NCBI GenBank assembly: GCA_030684575.1
Contig: JAUXVD010000015.1
Location: 30,685 to 94,684 of the forward strand
Direction: 5' to 3'
Origin: Nitrospirota bacterium
Lineage (GTDB): Bacteria; Nitrospirota; Nitrospiria; Nitrospirales; Nitrospiraceae
DNA length: 64,000 nucleotides
The notes beneath the pieces were generated by a model. That model was given only the letters and a program-made list of their open reading frames with translations, did no database searches and was not told the DNA's origin. Below are positions 1 to 8,909 of this stretch, one piece after another; the first letter of the stretch is position 1; the number at the start of each line of letters is the position of its first letter. Position numbers and translations under genes: made by a program.

Positions 1-597
1 AGCCAGCCGATCGTTGGGTGATCGGCCGACCAGCAGCTTGAAAATATTGCCGATGCGGGTGACATTCGGGGTGGTGATCACCACATGCCCACCGGGCTTC
101 AGCAATCTGTAGGCTTCCGTCATCAAATGAAACGGCGATATCAGATGTTCGACGATCTCCAGGGCAAAGACGAGCTGTGCGGAAGAGTCCGGCAGCGGGA
201 CCGTCTCCTGGTACCCTTTCGACGTGAACTGTTGCCCGGCAGGATCGAGATTCACGGTGAGAATCTCTACATCGGCATCCTGCTTCATGAATTGCACAAA
301 CTCCGGACTCGCCATCAAACCGGCGCCGAACAGCCGCGCCGTCTTCGTCGGCTGAATCCCCCGCAAGAGGCGCAAGAGACTGCCTGGGAAGGGACCGAAA
401 TCCACAATCGTCTGAGGGCCTTCAGGAAGACGCTGCAACCCGCTTCGTAGCGCCACATGAAGGCGGTCGCGAGATTTCAAGGCATGATTCATCGGGGTCG
501 TGAAACGCGCGTCTTCCGCGCCAAACGTTTCATACCGCGAGGGCTGGTACGCGCGCACCAGGCGATTGAACTGGCTTCTGGTAAGGTCATAACCCAT
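1..597 (-). CDS. SAM-dependent methyltransferase, C-terminal part beyond window
   Basis: Open reading frame of 199 codons from ATG at 597 running off the left edge without a stop, so the C-terminus is missing. The visible protein has a class I methyltransferase layout: a SAM-site strand and turn (IVDFGPFPGS), a later acidic/hydrophobic strand (LVFALEIVEHL) and the post-motif LKPGGHVVITTPN, typical of Methyltransf_11/ubiE-like enzymes that modify sugars or lipid-linked intermediates. It is the last visible gene of the exopolysaccharide operon, 26 bases after the GT39-like gene, so a glycan substrate is likely. The acceptor cannot be read from the sequence. SAM motif I is degenerate (GPFPG rather than GxGxG). 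Confidence 0.75.
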   Translation of the reverse strand, partial: MGYDLTRSQFNRLVRAYQPSRYETFGAEDARFTTPMNHALKSRDRLHVALRSGLQRLPEGPQTIVDFGPFPGSLLRLLRGIQPTKTARLFGAGLMASPEFVQFMKQDADVEILTVNLDPAGQQFTSKGYQETVPLPDSSAQLVFALEIVEHLISPFHLMTEAYRLLKPGGHVVITTPNVTRIGNIFKLLVGRSPNDRLA

Positions 598-623
598 TAG
601 AATCACAGCCTCAGGAAAAGAGA

Positions 624-1937
624 TTACCGATGGCGTCCAGACATTCTCGAGAGGCGAACGTGCGCCAATCCCGCCACCGACAGCACCATAAGGCACGGTA
701 GCACAGGCAACGCATACCGGCCAGCTTCTACTGTGAATAGTACGTAGCCCGACATCAGGCCGATGGGGAACAGATAGAGGGGAAGAAGTTCCTGCCAGCG
801 CGTTCGATGAGACCAGGCGCTCCAGACCGCCAACAGGACCAGACCAGGAATCAGGAGCAGTCGTTTCCCGACACTGTAACTAGCCACCAGCCAGCCTCGG
901 TCTGCAACATCCTTACTGAGACTAGAGACAAATCCCTGATCTGAGTTGACCAGGTAGTAGGAATTCCCGATCCAGAAATCGAACATTCTGGTCAGCGTCA
1001 GCCAGAGGTATCGAACCGGCGCTTCTCTGATACGCGCCCAGCCCTTCTCCCGCAAGAGCTGATCGGTCGACACCTCGTACATCGCATAGGCATGAGGCAA
1101 GGGGGTAATCCCGGCGGTTTCCCAAATCTGCAACTCAGTCTCATTGGACATGGGCCAACTCCCTCGCGAGACGGGGTCACTGCCCATCCAGAGGCCGGCC
1201 CCGACTCCGGCAGACACGGGCATGACCGCATCGAACGTCAGATAGTTACGGATGGTCCAGGGCATCACGATCAGCAGACAGGCGAGCAGATACACCGTCG
1301 CAGAGCGGGTCTTGCATCCTATGGTCTCGGCTCCCCCATAGGCCAGCGCGACGACACCGATCCCCAGCAGCATCGCAGCCGGCTTACATAGCAGGCTCAG
1401 CCCGGCGAACATGCCCATGATGGCAAAGTGGCGGAGTCGTCTTGATTCGATCGAGACGATCGTCGCCCATAACCATGCGCTCATCAGCAATGTCAGCAGG
1501 CTCTCACTCCTGATCCGAGGATCGTAGGTCCAGTAGGTTGGATAGAGAAACATGACCGATGCCGCGATCGCACCGGTCCAAGAGCCAAACAGTCTCGTTC
1601 CCACCAGGTAGATACAGCTGCTTGTGCCGATGTCGAAGACGACATGCAGATAGGGCACCCAATCCGGTCTGTGACCGACCAGGTGATAGAACGCGGCTAA
1701 GACAGCGGGATAGAGAGGACCGACATGGGCCGACGGCGTGCTCCCATCCAGAGTGAACCGTCCAATCGATGCAAGATTCCAGGCCAAGGTATCGAACAGA
1801 TCATCGACGGCATAACCCTGCCTTGGCGTATGGGAAATCATCCAGGCCCTGGCCAACAATCCCAGCAGACCGGCCAACAACAACAGCGCCGTGGGAGACC
1901 ATCGTCCGGCTGATCGCGCGTCGTTGACCTGCGTCAT
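624..1937 (-). CDS. GT39/ArnT-like integral membrane glycosyltransferase
   Basis: A 437-residue polytopic membrane protein with about ten hydrophobic segments. After the first membrane helix it has a periplasmic-loop acidic pair (YAVDDLFDT). This is the pattern of PMT_2/ArnT family enzymes, which transfer sugars from polyprenyl-phosphate donors on the periplasmic side. ATG at 1937 overlaps the stop of the upstream methyltransferase (ATGA, four bases), which argues strongly for this start over a longer frame opening at 2060. Operon context suggests it decorates or builds the exported polysaccharide. Donor and acceptor are unknown. Confidence 0.75.
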   Translation of the reverse strand: MTQVNDARSAGRWSPTALLLLAGLLGLLARAWMISHTPRQGYAVDDLFDTLAWNLASIGRFTLDGSTPSAHVGPLYPAVLAAFYHLVGHRPDWVPYLHVVFDIGTSSCIYLVGTRLFGSWTGAIAASVMFLYPTYWTYDPRIRSESLLTLLMSAWLWATIVSIESRRLRHFAIMGMFAGLSLLCKPAAMLLGIGVVALAYGGAETIGCKTRSATVYLLACLLIVMPWTIRNYLTFDAVMPVSAGVGAGLWMGSDPVSRGSWPMSNETELQIWETAGITPLPHAYAMYEVSTDQLLREKGWARIREAPVRYLWLTLTRMFDFWIGNSYYLVNSDQGFVSSLSKDVADRGWLVASYSVGKRLLLIPGLVLLAVWSAWSHRTRWQELLPLYLFPIGLMSGYVLFTVEAGRYALPVLPCLMVLSVAGLAHVRLSRMSGRHR

Positions 1938-2674
1938 TTCATGCAAATCCCGATGAGATTCGTATCGCTGGCGACGCCTTCCGTATACTCGATATCTTCC
2001 GGAGTCAGGGCTCTCAATGAGGGTCCACCCTGAAGCCGGCTGACCACACCGCCGAGCCAATGCCGAATGGGACGAGGCACGATATTACGGAGTCCGCCGG
2101 GGTCGAATCGACGCACGGAGTCCATCGATCGCTCAGCCGCTTGCAAACGTGCGCCTTGACGGCGACCGAACCAGCGGATGCTCGAAAAGTAGGGCGAGAG
2201 TATCTCGCGAAACTCTTCCTGGTTGTACTCCCGCACGTGGTAGGGATCTTCTGGCTTGTCCAGGGTACTCTTACCGTGAGGCGTAAAAATGACGAGAGTG
2301 CCAGTTTTGCGCAAGACGCGTGCGACCTCGTCCACGAACCGCCGGTCGTCCACGATATGTTCGATCGTATCTTGCGATAGGATGCAATCGAAGGATTCGT
2401 CCTGAAAACCGAGCGCACAACCGTCCATGGCTAAAAACGACGCGCCGGAATGGCCGTAGCGGGCACGGTTGCGGGCGACGATCTGAGGGGCACAGTCCAC
2501 CCCGACGACTCGACCGGCCTTTCCACTCAGATAGTCGGACCCGTAGCCCGTCCCACAGGCAAGATCGAGCACATGCAACCGATCCAGCCCTGGAATCTGT
2601 TTGGCTGCCCAGACATAGCCTGACAAGTTCACGATATGTTGCGTATCGGTCGGATAGGCTTCGCGGCGTTCCAT
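1934..2674 (-). CDS. Class I SAM-dependent methyltransferase
   Basis: A 246-residue enzyme with a textbook SAM motif I (LDLACGTGYGSDYL), followed by VVGVDCAP, the motif-II-like FDCILSQDTIEHI and LRKTGTLVIFTPHG. The order matches Methyltransf_11/25 proteins found in O-antigen and capsule loci, where they methylate sugar residues. The start at 2674 lies 14 bases after the stop of the GT2 gene. A longer frame (to 2854) would run deep into that gene and is rejected. Its 3' end is translationally coupled to the next gene (ATGA). Confidence 0.8.
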   Translation of the reverse strand: MERREAYPTDTQHIVNLSGYVWAAKQIPGLDRLHVLDLACGTGYGSDYLSGKAGRVVGVDCAPQIVARNRARYGHSGASFLAMDGCALGFQDESFDCILSQDTIEHIVDDRRFVDEVARVLRKTGTLVIFTPHGKSTLDKPEDPYHVREYNQEEFREILSPYFSSIRWFGRRQGARLQAAERSMDSVRRFDPGGLRNIVPRPIRHWLGGVVSRLQGGPSLRALTPEDIEYTEGVASDTNLIGICMK

Positions 2675-2688
2675 ACGATCTGTCCTCT

Positions 2689-3657
2689 CTACCGGTGCGG
2701 TGCTGATGAATGGGCCGGCACCTGCTCGACCGGCTGCGGTGCGCTCCACAATCGGCGCATGACCGCCACACCACTCTGGATCTTCAGGCGTCGCGTCTCG
2801 GGCGCACAACCCAGCGACCGCGCCAATCGCCACCCGATGCCGACTGCAATCCACCCCTTCATGAGCCAGCGCTTAACCGGAGAAAAATGCTTCTCGACAT
2901 ATCGAATGCGGCTGAACTCCCACACACGTTGTAAGAAGTCACGATCTCGGCCGCTGCTCCGTCCAATCAAATGAACGATGGCCGCCTCAGCGAGATGCCG
3001 CACACGATATCCCTCATGGTGCAGGCGCCTGCACAGATCGGCGTCTTCGAAATACATAAAGAATGATTCGTCCAATCCCCCCAATTGTTCAAACAACGAT
3101 CGCCGGACCATCAAGCAGGCCCCATTCGCCCAATCGACATCTTGAGATATTGTACAATCGACCGCCTGTGCCGACGCGGCAGCCGCTTGCATAGACGGGG
3201 CGACTCGATGGAACAGAGCCGAGTAGAACAGGTGGTCGCGAATAGAAGGAAACGGGAAGCAGGTTTGGTTCAGATGTCCCTCTCCTGTCCACTGTTTACC
3301 ACTGACCGCCCCAACATCAGGATGCTCGTCCAGATACCTGACCATGGTCGTCAGTGCTTGATCCCTGACAAGCGTATCGCTGTTGAGCAGGAGCAGATGC
3401 CTCCCGCGACTCACCGCTCCCGCTTGATTCACCGCCTTGGCAAATCCACGATTATCCTGATTCGCAATGATCGTGATGGCGGGATAGGTGTTTCTCAATG
3501 CCGATGTCGTGCCGTCGCGTGAATCGTTATCGACGACGATCACGTCGAACCTGATTCCAGGAGTGTGGGCATGGAGCGAACGAAGACAATCCAGAAGGAG
3601 ATCCTTCGTATTGTAACTCACGATCGCAATCGACAGATCGATCATCGCATCATCCAT
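2689..3657 (-). CDS. Family 2 glycosyltransferase
   Basis: A 322-residue cytoplasmic GT2 with a GT-A fold: N-terminal nucleotide-binding strand (SIAIVSYNTKDLL), FDVIVVDNDSRDGT, and the acidic nucleotide-sugar site LLLNSDT (in place of DxD). A later GLDESFFMYFEDADLCRR block resembles the WcaA/rhamnosyltransferase group (the ED acceptor-base region). It probably adds one sugar to the undecaprenyl-linked repeat unit. An internal ATG four codons in is an equally good start. The gene lies between the flippase (gap of three bases) and the methyltransferase in the same operon. Confidence 0.85.
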   Translation of the reverse strand: MDDAMIDLSIAIVSYNTKDLLLDCLRSLHAHTPGIRFDVIVVDNDSRDGTTSALRNTYPAITIIANQDNRGFAKAVNQAGAVSRGRHLLLLNSDTLVRDQALTTMVRYLDEHPDVGAVSGKQWTGEGHLNQTCFPFPSIRDHLFYSALFHRVAPSMQAAAASAQAVDCTISQDVDWANGACLMVRRSLFEQLGGLDESFFMYFEDADLCRRLHHEGYRVRHLAEAAIVHLIGRSSGRDRDFLQRVWEFSRIRYVEKHFSPVKRWLMKGWIAVGIGWRLARSLGCAPETRRLKIQSGVAVMRRLWSAPQPVEQVPAHSSAPHR

Positions 3658-3660
3658 CCG

Positions 3661-5157
3661 TCAGTGATGCTCCCAGAGCACTTTCAACCGTGGAACCTCG
3701 ATCAGCCAGAGATAGCCGCTATAGAGTCCGCCTGCGCTGAGACAGGCAGTAACTACTACCCATGAGGATGGCGTGGCTGAGGTGGCCCCAGACATCAGAA
3801 GGATCGCTCCGACAAGGGTCCCTCCAATGAGGCAGGCTCTCCCGGTCGACCAGTACACGGCGTCCACTGCCGTACCGATCAGATCTCTCGTCCCGATCCC
3901 TTGTAACAGGAGTCCCATCAGGTAACTGGCGACCAGCGCAACAGCGGCGCCAGTGAGACCAAATCTCATGGTGAGCGGCACTATCGACAACGCATAAAAG
4001 AGACATTGCCCGATCCAGCTCTTCATCTGAAGATCCGGCCGATTCGCCCCATAGTGCAGGGCGGTCATGACGCTCGAGTACCCCGCACAAACCGCGTACA
4101 AGCACAGCACCCTCAGAGGGTCGACGATGGCAAGCCACTGGGGACCGAATGCTACGGGCACAATCACCGGAGCGAACACCGCGACTGCCGAGGCCAATGG
4201 AATAAATATGAATCCCACCAGCCCCATTTGCAGTTCGAAAACACGGATCACTCCTGGTCGATCCCGTTGAAGCAACGCATAGGTGGGCATGCTGATCTGA
4301 TGGATCAACACGGTGGCCCGTACGCCCAACAGCAGTGGAATCGCTAACGCGATCTGATAGAGGCCCAGCGAATCCTGACCGAGCATACGGCCGATGATCA
4401 GCTCACCCCCGCTCATGACCACGAAGATACAGAGCGTTGTGACGTTCAAATGTTTGCCGTAACTCCACAAGTATTCCCGTGCAGGACCATAGAGCGAGAG
4501 GCGCGGCTTGAACGGCGCCACCCAGAAGGACAGGATGCTGCCCACGCACATCCCCAGCAGTTGCCCAAGCAAGAGCGCCCAGACGTTTCTGAGCCACAAC
4601 GCGAGTCCGATGATTGCGCCAGCTTCAATGACACGTCTGACGAGATCCATGGTGACACGAAGGCGCAGGTTGAGACTTTTTGCCACGAGTGCCATCGCCG
4701 GACTCTGCAATCCCTGCAGCACGAGCAACCAGGCATGGACTCGTAACAGCGACGCCAGTTGAGGCATCTGCATGACCTGACCGATCACATCGGCCGTGGC
4801 CCAGAGGCAGGCAGCCATGGTGACTCCCCGCGCGATCGCGATGGTCCAGGCGACCGCCAAATCCTCACGGTCAACCTCAGTCTTGGTAATCAACGCCGAC
4901 TCAACACCCAGCTCGCTGATCATCATGAAGGCCAGGACGATGGTTGCGGACGCCGCCATGACGCCGAAATCGGCAGGACTCAAGAGTCGAGCCACCACCA
5001 TGAGCTGAATCGCTGCGATCACCTTATCCAAGACAAATCCAGCCCCAGCCCATCCACCGGCCTGGAGAATCCGATGGCGGAGACGGAGTGGAACCGGCGC
5101 TACCAGGCCCTGCTTCATCTGAGAGTCCGTGATCGTCATCTCGCCCTGTGTCATCAT
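3661..5157 (-). CDS. Wzx-like lipopolysaccharide/exopolysaccharide flippase
   Basis: A 498-residue protein with about 12-14 predicted membrane helices and the opening pattern of MOP-superfamily polysaccharide transporters (GWAGAGFVLDKVIAAIQLMV, then ARLLSPADFGVMA, the usual LxPxxFG signature). Such proteins move undecaprenyl-PP-linked repeat units across the inner membrane before Wzy polymerisation. The gene shares four bases with the upstream GT4 gene, showing tight coupling. No soluble domain is attached. Confidence 0.88.
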   Translation of the reverse strand: MMTQGEMTITDSQMKQGLVAPVPLRLRHRILQAGGWAGAGFVLDKVIAAIQLMVVARLLSPADFGVMAASATIVLAFMMISELGVESALITKTEVDREDLAVAWTIAIARGVTMAACLWATADVIGQVMQMPQLASLLRVHAWLLVLQGLQSPAMALVAKSLNLRLRVTMDLVRRVIEAGAIIGLALWLRNVWALLLGQLLGMCVGSILSFWVAPFKPRLSLYGPAREYLWSYGKHLNVTTLCIFVVMSGGELIIGRMLGQDSLGLYQIALAIPLLLGVRATVLIHQISMPTYALLQRDRPGVIRVFELQMGLVGFIFIPLASAVAVFAPVIVPVAFGPQWLAIVDPLRVLCLYAVCAGYSSVMTALHYGANRPDLQMKSWIGQCLFYALSIVPLTMRFGLTGAAVALVASYLMGLLLQGIGTRDLIGTAVDAVYWSTGRACLIGGTLVGAILLMSGATSATPSSWVVVTACLSAGGLYSGYLWLIEVPRLKVLWEHH

Positions 5158-6341
5158 GCTGTCCGCTGCGCTGCGGCATGAGCCGCGACACAGACCTGCT
5201 CCAACTCTTGTGCACGCGCTGCCCAGGTATGGGACTGCACCACTGCCATCCGTCCACGGTCCCCCATTGTTGCCCGCGCATCCGGGTCTTCAAGCAAGCG
5301 GAGCAACTGTCGAGCCAAATCCTCTGCATCCTCAGGCTGTGCTGCGAGCCCACAACCGATCGCCTCCACCGTCTCTCCGTACCCGGGGCCGGCTGTCGTC
5401 ACAACAGGCCGCCCACAAGCAAGATATTCCCATAGTTTCATGGAATCGCCGGGATAGGATCGTGTGTGACGATGCAAGACGACACAGACATCGCAGGCCG
5501 CAATCCATGTCGGCACCTGGGCCCAGTCGGCCCGACCGACAAAACGGACAATCTCCGTCAATCCCCGTTGCCGAACCAGTTCTTCGAGCGCAGGCCTTGT
5601 CTGGCCGTCTCCCACCAGCAAGAACGTGGCAGTGGGCACCTTGTCACAGACCAGCTCCACTGCTTCAATCAACGTCTCCAACCCGTGCCACGGAAAGAAT
5701 CCTCCGACAAATCCGATATAGGGGCCTGAGGCAGGAAGGCCGAGGACCTGTCTCGCCGCTCCATGCGATTGAGGGTGGAACCGATCCCCATCGACCCCGT
5801 TACGAATGACGAAACATCGCTCTGGATGGACGCCCCAAGACTGCTGCATCTGTGTGACGATCTCGCCGCAGATACTCACCACCGCCTCCACACGGTGCGT
5901 CGCAGCTTTCAATGCCGTACGAAGCACCCACCGTATGAGCGGAAACCGCCAGAACCCTTGCACTTCTTCCTCCGGGAATCCGTTGACGAACAATACGCTC
6001 GCACAGCGATGGCCGGACAAGGCGAGCAATGGAGCCATCTGCCCTGGCGAATCGAACCAGAGCAACACCTCCGGTCGCCACGTCACCAGTTCTTTCCGGA
6101 GCACAACCCATGACGCGACCAAAAATGAAAATGGCCTGAGTCCGGCCACCCGCCAGACCCGAATAGGATGGAACGACAGCGAGGAAAACTCCTGCGCAAG
6201 TCGATGGCCGTGAGCAGGCTGAGGGCCCAGAATTTTAATGGTATGGCCGCGTAACGAAAGAGCCTTGGCAAATTCTAAAACCTGCCTGGCTCCGCCTGCT
6301 GCAATACTCAGGTCTTCATCACAGAACAGAAGAATGCGCAT
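5154..6341 (-). CDS. Family 4 glycosyltransferase
   Basis: A 395-residue GT-B glycosyltransferase. The N-terminal domain starts MRILLFCDEDLSIAAGGARQ, a glycine-rich acceptor-side loop. The C-terminal GT4 domain has IGFVGGFFPWHGLETLIEA, LLVGDGQTRPAL, and the donor-site block SMKLWEYLACGRPVV followed by a conserved glutamate (ETVEA). The start at 6341 (MRILLF) overlaps the upstream gene by 23 bases. An ATG nine codons earlier is possible but adds a non-family tail. Probably adds a sugar to the exopolysaccharide repeat unit. Confidence 0.87.
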   Translation of the reverse strand: MRILLFCDEDLSIAAGGARQVLEFAKALSLRGHTIKILGPQPAHGHRLAQEFSSLSFHPIRVWRVAGLRPFSFLVASWVVLRKELVTWRPEVLLWFDSPGQMAPLLALSGHRCASVLFVNGFPEEEVQGFWRFPLIRWVLRTALKAATHRVEAVVSICGEIVTQMQQSWGVHPERCFVIRNGVDGDRFHPQSHGAARQVLGLPASGPYIGFVGGFFPWHGLETLIEAVELVCDKVPTATFLLVGDGQTRPALEELVRQRGLTEIVRFVGRADWAQVPTWIAACDVCVVLHRHTRSYPGDSMKLWEYLACGRPVVTTAGPGYGETVEAIGCGLAAQPEDAEDLARQLLRLLEDPDARATMGDRGRMAVVQSHTWAARAQELEQVCVAAHAAAQRTA

Positions 6342-7506
6342 GTTGTATCGGGACCTGCCTGGCGGCAAGCCATTCTTTCAAACGAGTCGTGAGATGCGTC
6401 CAACTATAATCCTGCTCAATGAAACGACGGCCCTGCATGGCCATATCAGATTGCCGTTCCCCATCGTCCAGTAATGCCACCACCGCTTCAGCCAATGAAA
6501 CTGGATCGTCAGGCGGAACCAATGTGACTCCGGCCTCAACAGAAAATGTGGCAGAGACTGAGGGAATCGCGCTGGCAATCACGGGCCTTCCGCAGGCCAG
6601 GTAATCGAACACTTTGACCGGAGATGTTTCCCCCCTATCTCCTCGGAATGGAGCCAGACAGAGCGTCATCGCACCGATCCAGGTCGGAACCTCCCGATAG
6701 GGTATCCTGCCGGCCCAGGTAATGCACGAAGTCAGTGCCAAGTGGTCTGCTTGCTGCTTCAACTCCGGCGCGGCTTCTCCATCACCGACTAACAAGAGAT
6801 GCACAGAGGGTCTCGTCCGCCTGACGATAGCCATCGCCTCCAATAAACACTGCAGCCCTTGATAGCGATAAAAGCTCCCGACAAAGCCGATGTACTCCCT
6901 CTCGGGGTCTAACCCAAGTCGATGCCGACATGTCGTGGCATCCTGAGGAGCAAATAGGTCGGTATCCGTCCCGCTCGGTACGACGGCCACTCGTTCAACA
7001 GCAACCCGATAACGGTGAATAACGAGCTCCCGCAACCCATCGGTCAAGACCACGACCCGATCGCAGCGCCTGAGTGCCCACGACGCCAGCCAATGTTTGA
7101 GCCTCTGCTTGAGCCCGCGGTCGGCCCCCGACCAATCGGGCACCGGCTCCCCATTCACTTCACAGACACATTGCGCGCCGACGAGTCTCGCAAACAGTAA
7201 CGGATGAGGGCTGTCCATCCATCGGTAATAGACGATGTCGGGTTTCGACTTGCAGGCTTGGACAAGTCCGACGAGGCAGGACAGCACTGCATAGGACAGC
7301 GGTCGCAGGACCGGCCAAGAAAGAAGGGGGATCGGCGCGGTCGAAAAACCACGTTGCAGCAACGAGGACCGGTATCGCGGGGGGAGCACCGTCACGCGGT
7401 CGCCTTGCTCGACGAGCTGGCGCGCCAACGTCCAGATCCTGACGAGCCCGACGGGATCGGATGGCGCATCCGGCTCATACCAGTAACAGAAGATGAACCA
7501 TCTCAT
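6319..7506 (-). CDS. Family 4 glycosyltransferase
   Basis: A 395-residue GT4 enzyme, visibly related to the next gene of the operon. It has IGFVGSFYRYQGLQCLLEA, LLVGDGEAAPEL, WAGRIPYREVPTWIGA and the donor-binding VKVFDYLACGRPVIAS. The N-terminus (FIFCYWYEPDAPSDPVG) is typical of exosortase- and capsule-associated GT4s. The start codon overlaps the stop of the O-antigen-ligase gene by four bases. The two neighbouring GT4 genes probably arose by duplication and add successive residues. Sugar specificity cannot be read. Confidence 0.87.
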   Translation of the reverse strand: MRWFIFCYWYEPDAPSDPVGLVRIWTLARQLVEQGDRVTVLPPRYRSSLLQRGFSTAPIPLLSWPVLRPLSYAVLSCLVGLVQACKSKPDIVYYRWMDSPHPLLFARLVGAQCVCEVNGEPVPDWSGADRGLKQRLKHWLASWALRRCDRVVVLTDGLRELVIHRYRVAVERVAVVPSGTDTDLFAPQDATTCRHRLGLDPEREYIGFVGSFYRYQGLQCLLEAMAIVRRTRPSVHLLLVGDGEAAPELKQQADHLALTSCITWAGRIPYREVPTWIGAMTLCLAPFRGDRGETSPVKVFDYLACGRPVIASAIPSVSATFSVEAGVTLVPPDDPVSLAEAVVALLDDGERQSDMAMQGRRFIEQDYSWTHLTTRLKEWLAARQVPIQHAHSSVL

Positions 7507-8885
7507 GCCTGCGCTCGCTGAAAGGTACCGTCTGTTTGCTCCGATGTCAGCCGTGGCAAGATCATGACGAGTCCCGCACAGAGCCAGAATGGTTCCATGA
7601 TACGAATGATGATGAAGGTATTGGCTCCCACGCCATGCGCCAGCATCGCCACCATGCCGAGCAGCAACCCATGGGCCAATCCTTTACAGAAGGGATCCTG
7701 TTCGGACAGGAAGGTCTCCCGCGCGCGGCGCCACAAGCGGACGATCAGGAAGATGAACGCGACCATACCGGCGAGACCCGTTTCGCCGAGAATTTTGACA
7801 TATTGCGCGTCCGCCCAGGCATAGCCGGTGACCCCTCGCCCGAGCAGAGGGCTATGCAGCCAATCCTTCAGCACATATTGCCAGGAGCGCAGCCGCTCAG
7901 TCGTGGACAGGTCCAACCCGACATGCCCGACTTTGATTTCACCGCCGTACTGCCGCCCGAAAAACGTCTCGTTGACGCGGTTTTTCACGTTGTCCGGCAC
8001 AACAAACGGGAGGGCCACGGCGAGCAGGAGCATCAGCGCGAGCACACCGGGTCTCCGCCATTGCGTCGCAGCGACAGCCAGCATCAAGACTCCCGCAGCC
8101 AGGTACGATGAACGAGACAACGTGGCCATCAGCGCGAGACTGATGAACCCCATCAGCAACACGAGTAACACCCGAATCGGATTGGACTTCAAGTGGAGAA
8201 ACAGGCCCATGACGATGGCCATGATGAAGACCAGATACCCGCCGAGGGTATTGGGCTCTCCGCTCTCCCCTTCAAACGGCGCACTCGCCCGTTGTCCGCT
8301 CGAAATTTGAAGAATCGCATAGACACTGATCACGAAGCAGGTGGCAAGCAACGCGGTGACCAAACTGACGACCTGCCGTTTGGTCGACACATGGTTGACC
8401 ACCATAAAGAAGACGAAGAAATATTCAAAGTATTTCAGGATGAAGAAGAATCCCGTCAGTGGACGGACCCGGCCGGCGATGACACCCAGCAACGTGGCAA
8501 GTACGCAAGCCAGCATGTAGTAGGCGATCGGACGGTTGAGTGGCGTCTCGCGAATGAGAGCCAGATCGCGGTAGATAATCGTTTTGACCAACCAACTGAA
8601 TCCGATAATCACCAGCAAGAGGTCGTCCACACGCAATGAGAGGTCACGCGCCCCGACGCCTCTCCCGGCCACCTGCCCGATCGATATTTCAGGAGAGAGC
8701 AACATGGAGAAGATGAGCAGGAAGAGCGCGGCGGGAACCGAAGTGAACGCGATCAAGACGATGAGAAAGCCGAAGACGACCTGGATGCCGACCATGGGAG
8801 TCGTCAGCGTGAGGCCGAACGCGAGTACGGCGGCCAACACCGAAACGATGACGGCATCTTGCGGTTTCACCAATGACGCATGCAT
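7503..8885 (-). CDS. O-antigen ligase/Wzy-type polysaccharide polymerase
   Basis: A 460-residue polytopic protein with about 11-12 membrane helices and the Wzy_C/O-antigen ligase pattern: a long periplasmic loop after NRVNETFFGRQYGG containing STTERLRSWQYVLKDW, then LLGRGVTGYAWADAQYVKILGETGLAGM, the hallmark R...G.G......H/Y.......GxxG region. It polymerises or transfers the repeat unit at the periplasmic face. Sits directly between the Wzz/kinase gene (24-base gap) and the GT4 genes, as expected for a Wzx/Wzy system. Confidence 0.87.
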   Translation of the reverse strand: MHASLVKPQDAVIVSVLAAVLAFGLTLTTPMVGIQVVFGFLIVLIAFTSVPAALFLLIFSMLLSPEISIGQVAGRGVGARDLSLRVDDLLLVIIGFSWLVKTIIYRDLALIRETPLNRPIAYYMLACVLATLLGVIAGRVRPLTGFFFILKYFEYFFVFFMVVNHVSTKRQVVSLVTALLATCFVISVYAILQISSGQRASAPFEGESGEPNTLGGYLVFIMAIVMGLFLHLKSNPIRVLLVLLMGFISLALMATLSRSSYLAAGVLMLAVAATQWRRPGVLALMLLLAVALPFVVPDNVKNRVNETFFGRQYGGEIKVGHVGLDLSTTERLRSWQYVLKDWLHSPLLGRGVTGYAWADAQYVKILGETGLAGMVAFIFLIVRLWRRARETFLSEQDPFCKGLAHGLLLGMVAMLAHGVGANTFIIIRIMEPFWLCAGLVMILPRLTSEQTDGTFQRAQA

Positions 8886-8909
8886 GGAATCTCAGCTCCT
8901 AGCGCCGCG

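Noticed and set aside
85..450. Plus-strand frame over the leftmost region
   Set aside because: It overlaps a much better minus-strand methyltransferase frame that continues off the left edge; its protein is arginine-rich with no recognisable domain.
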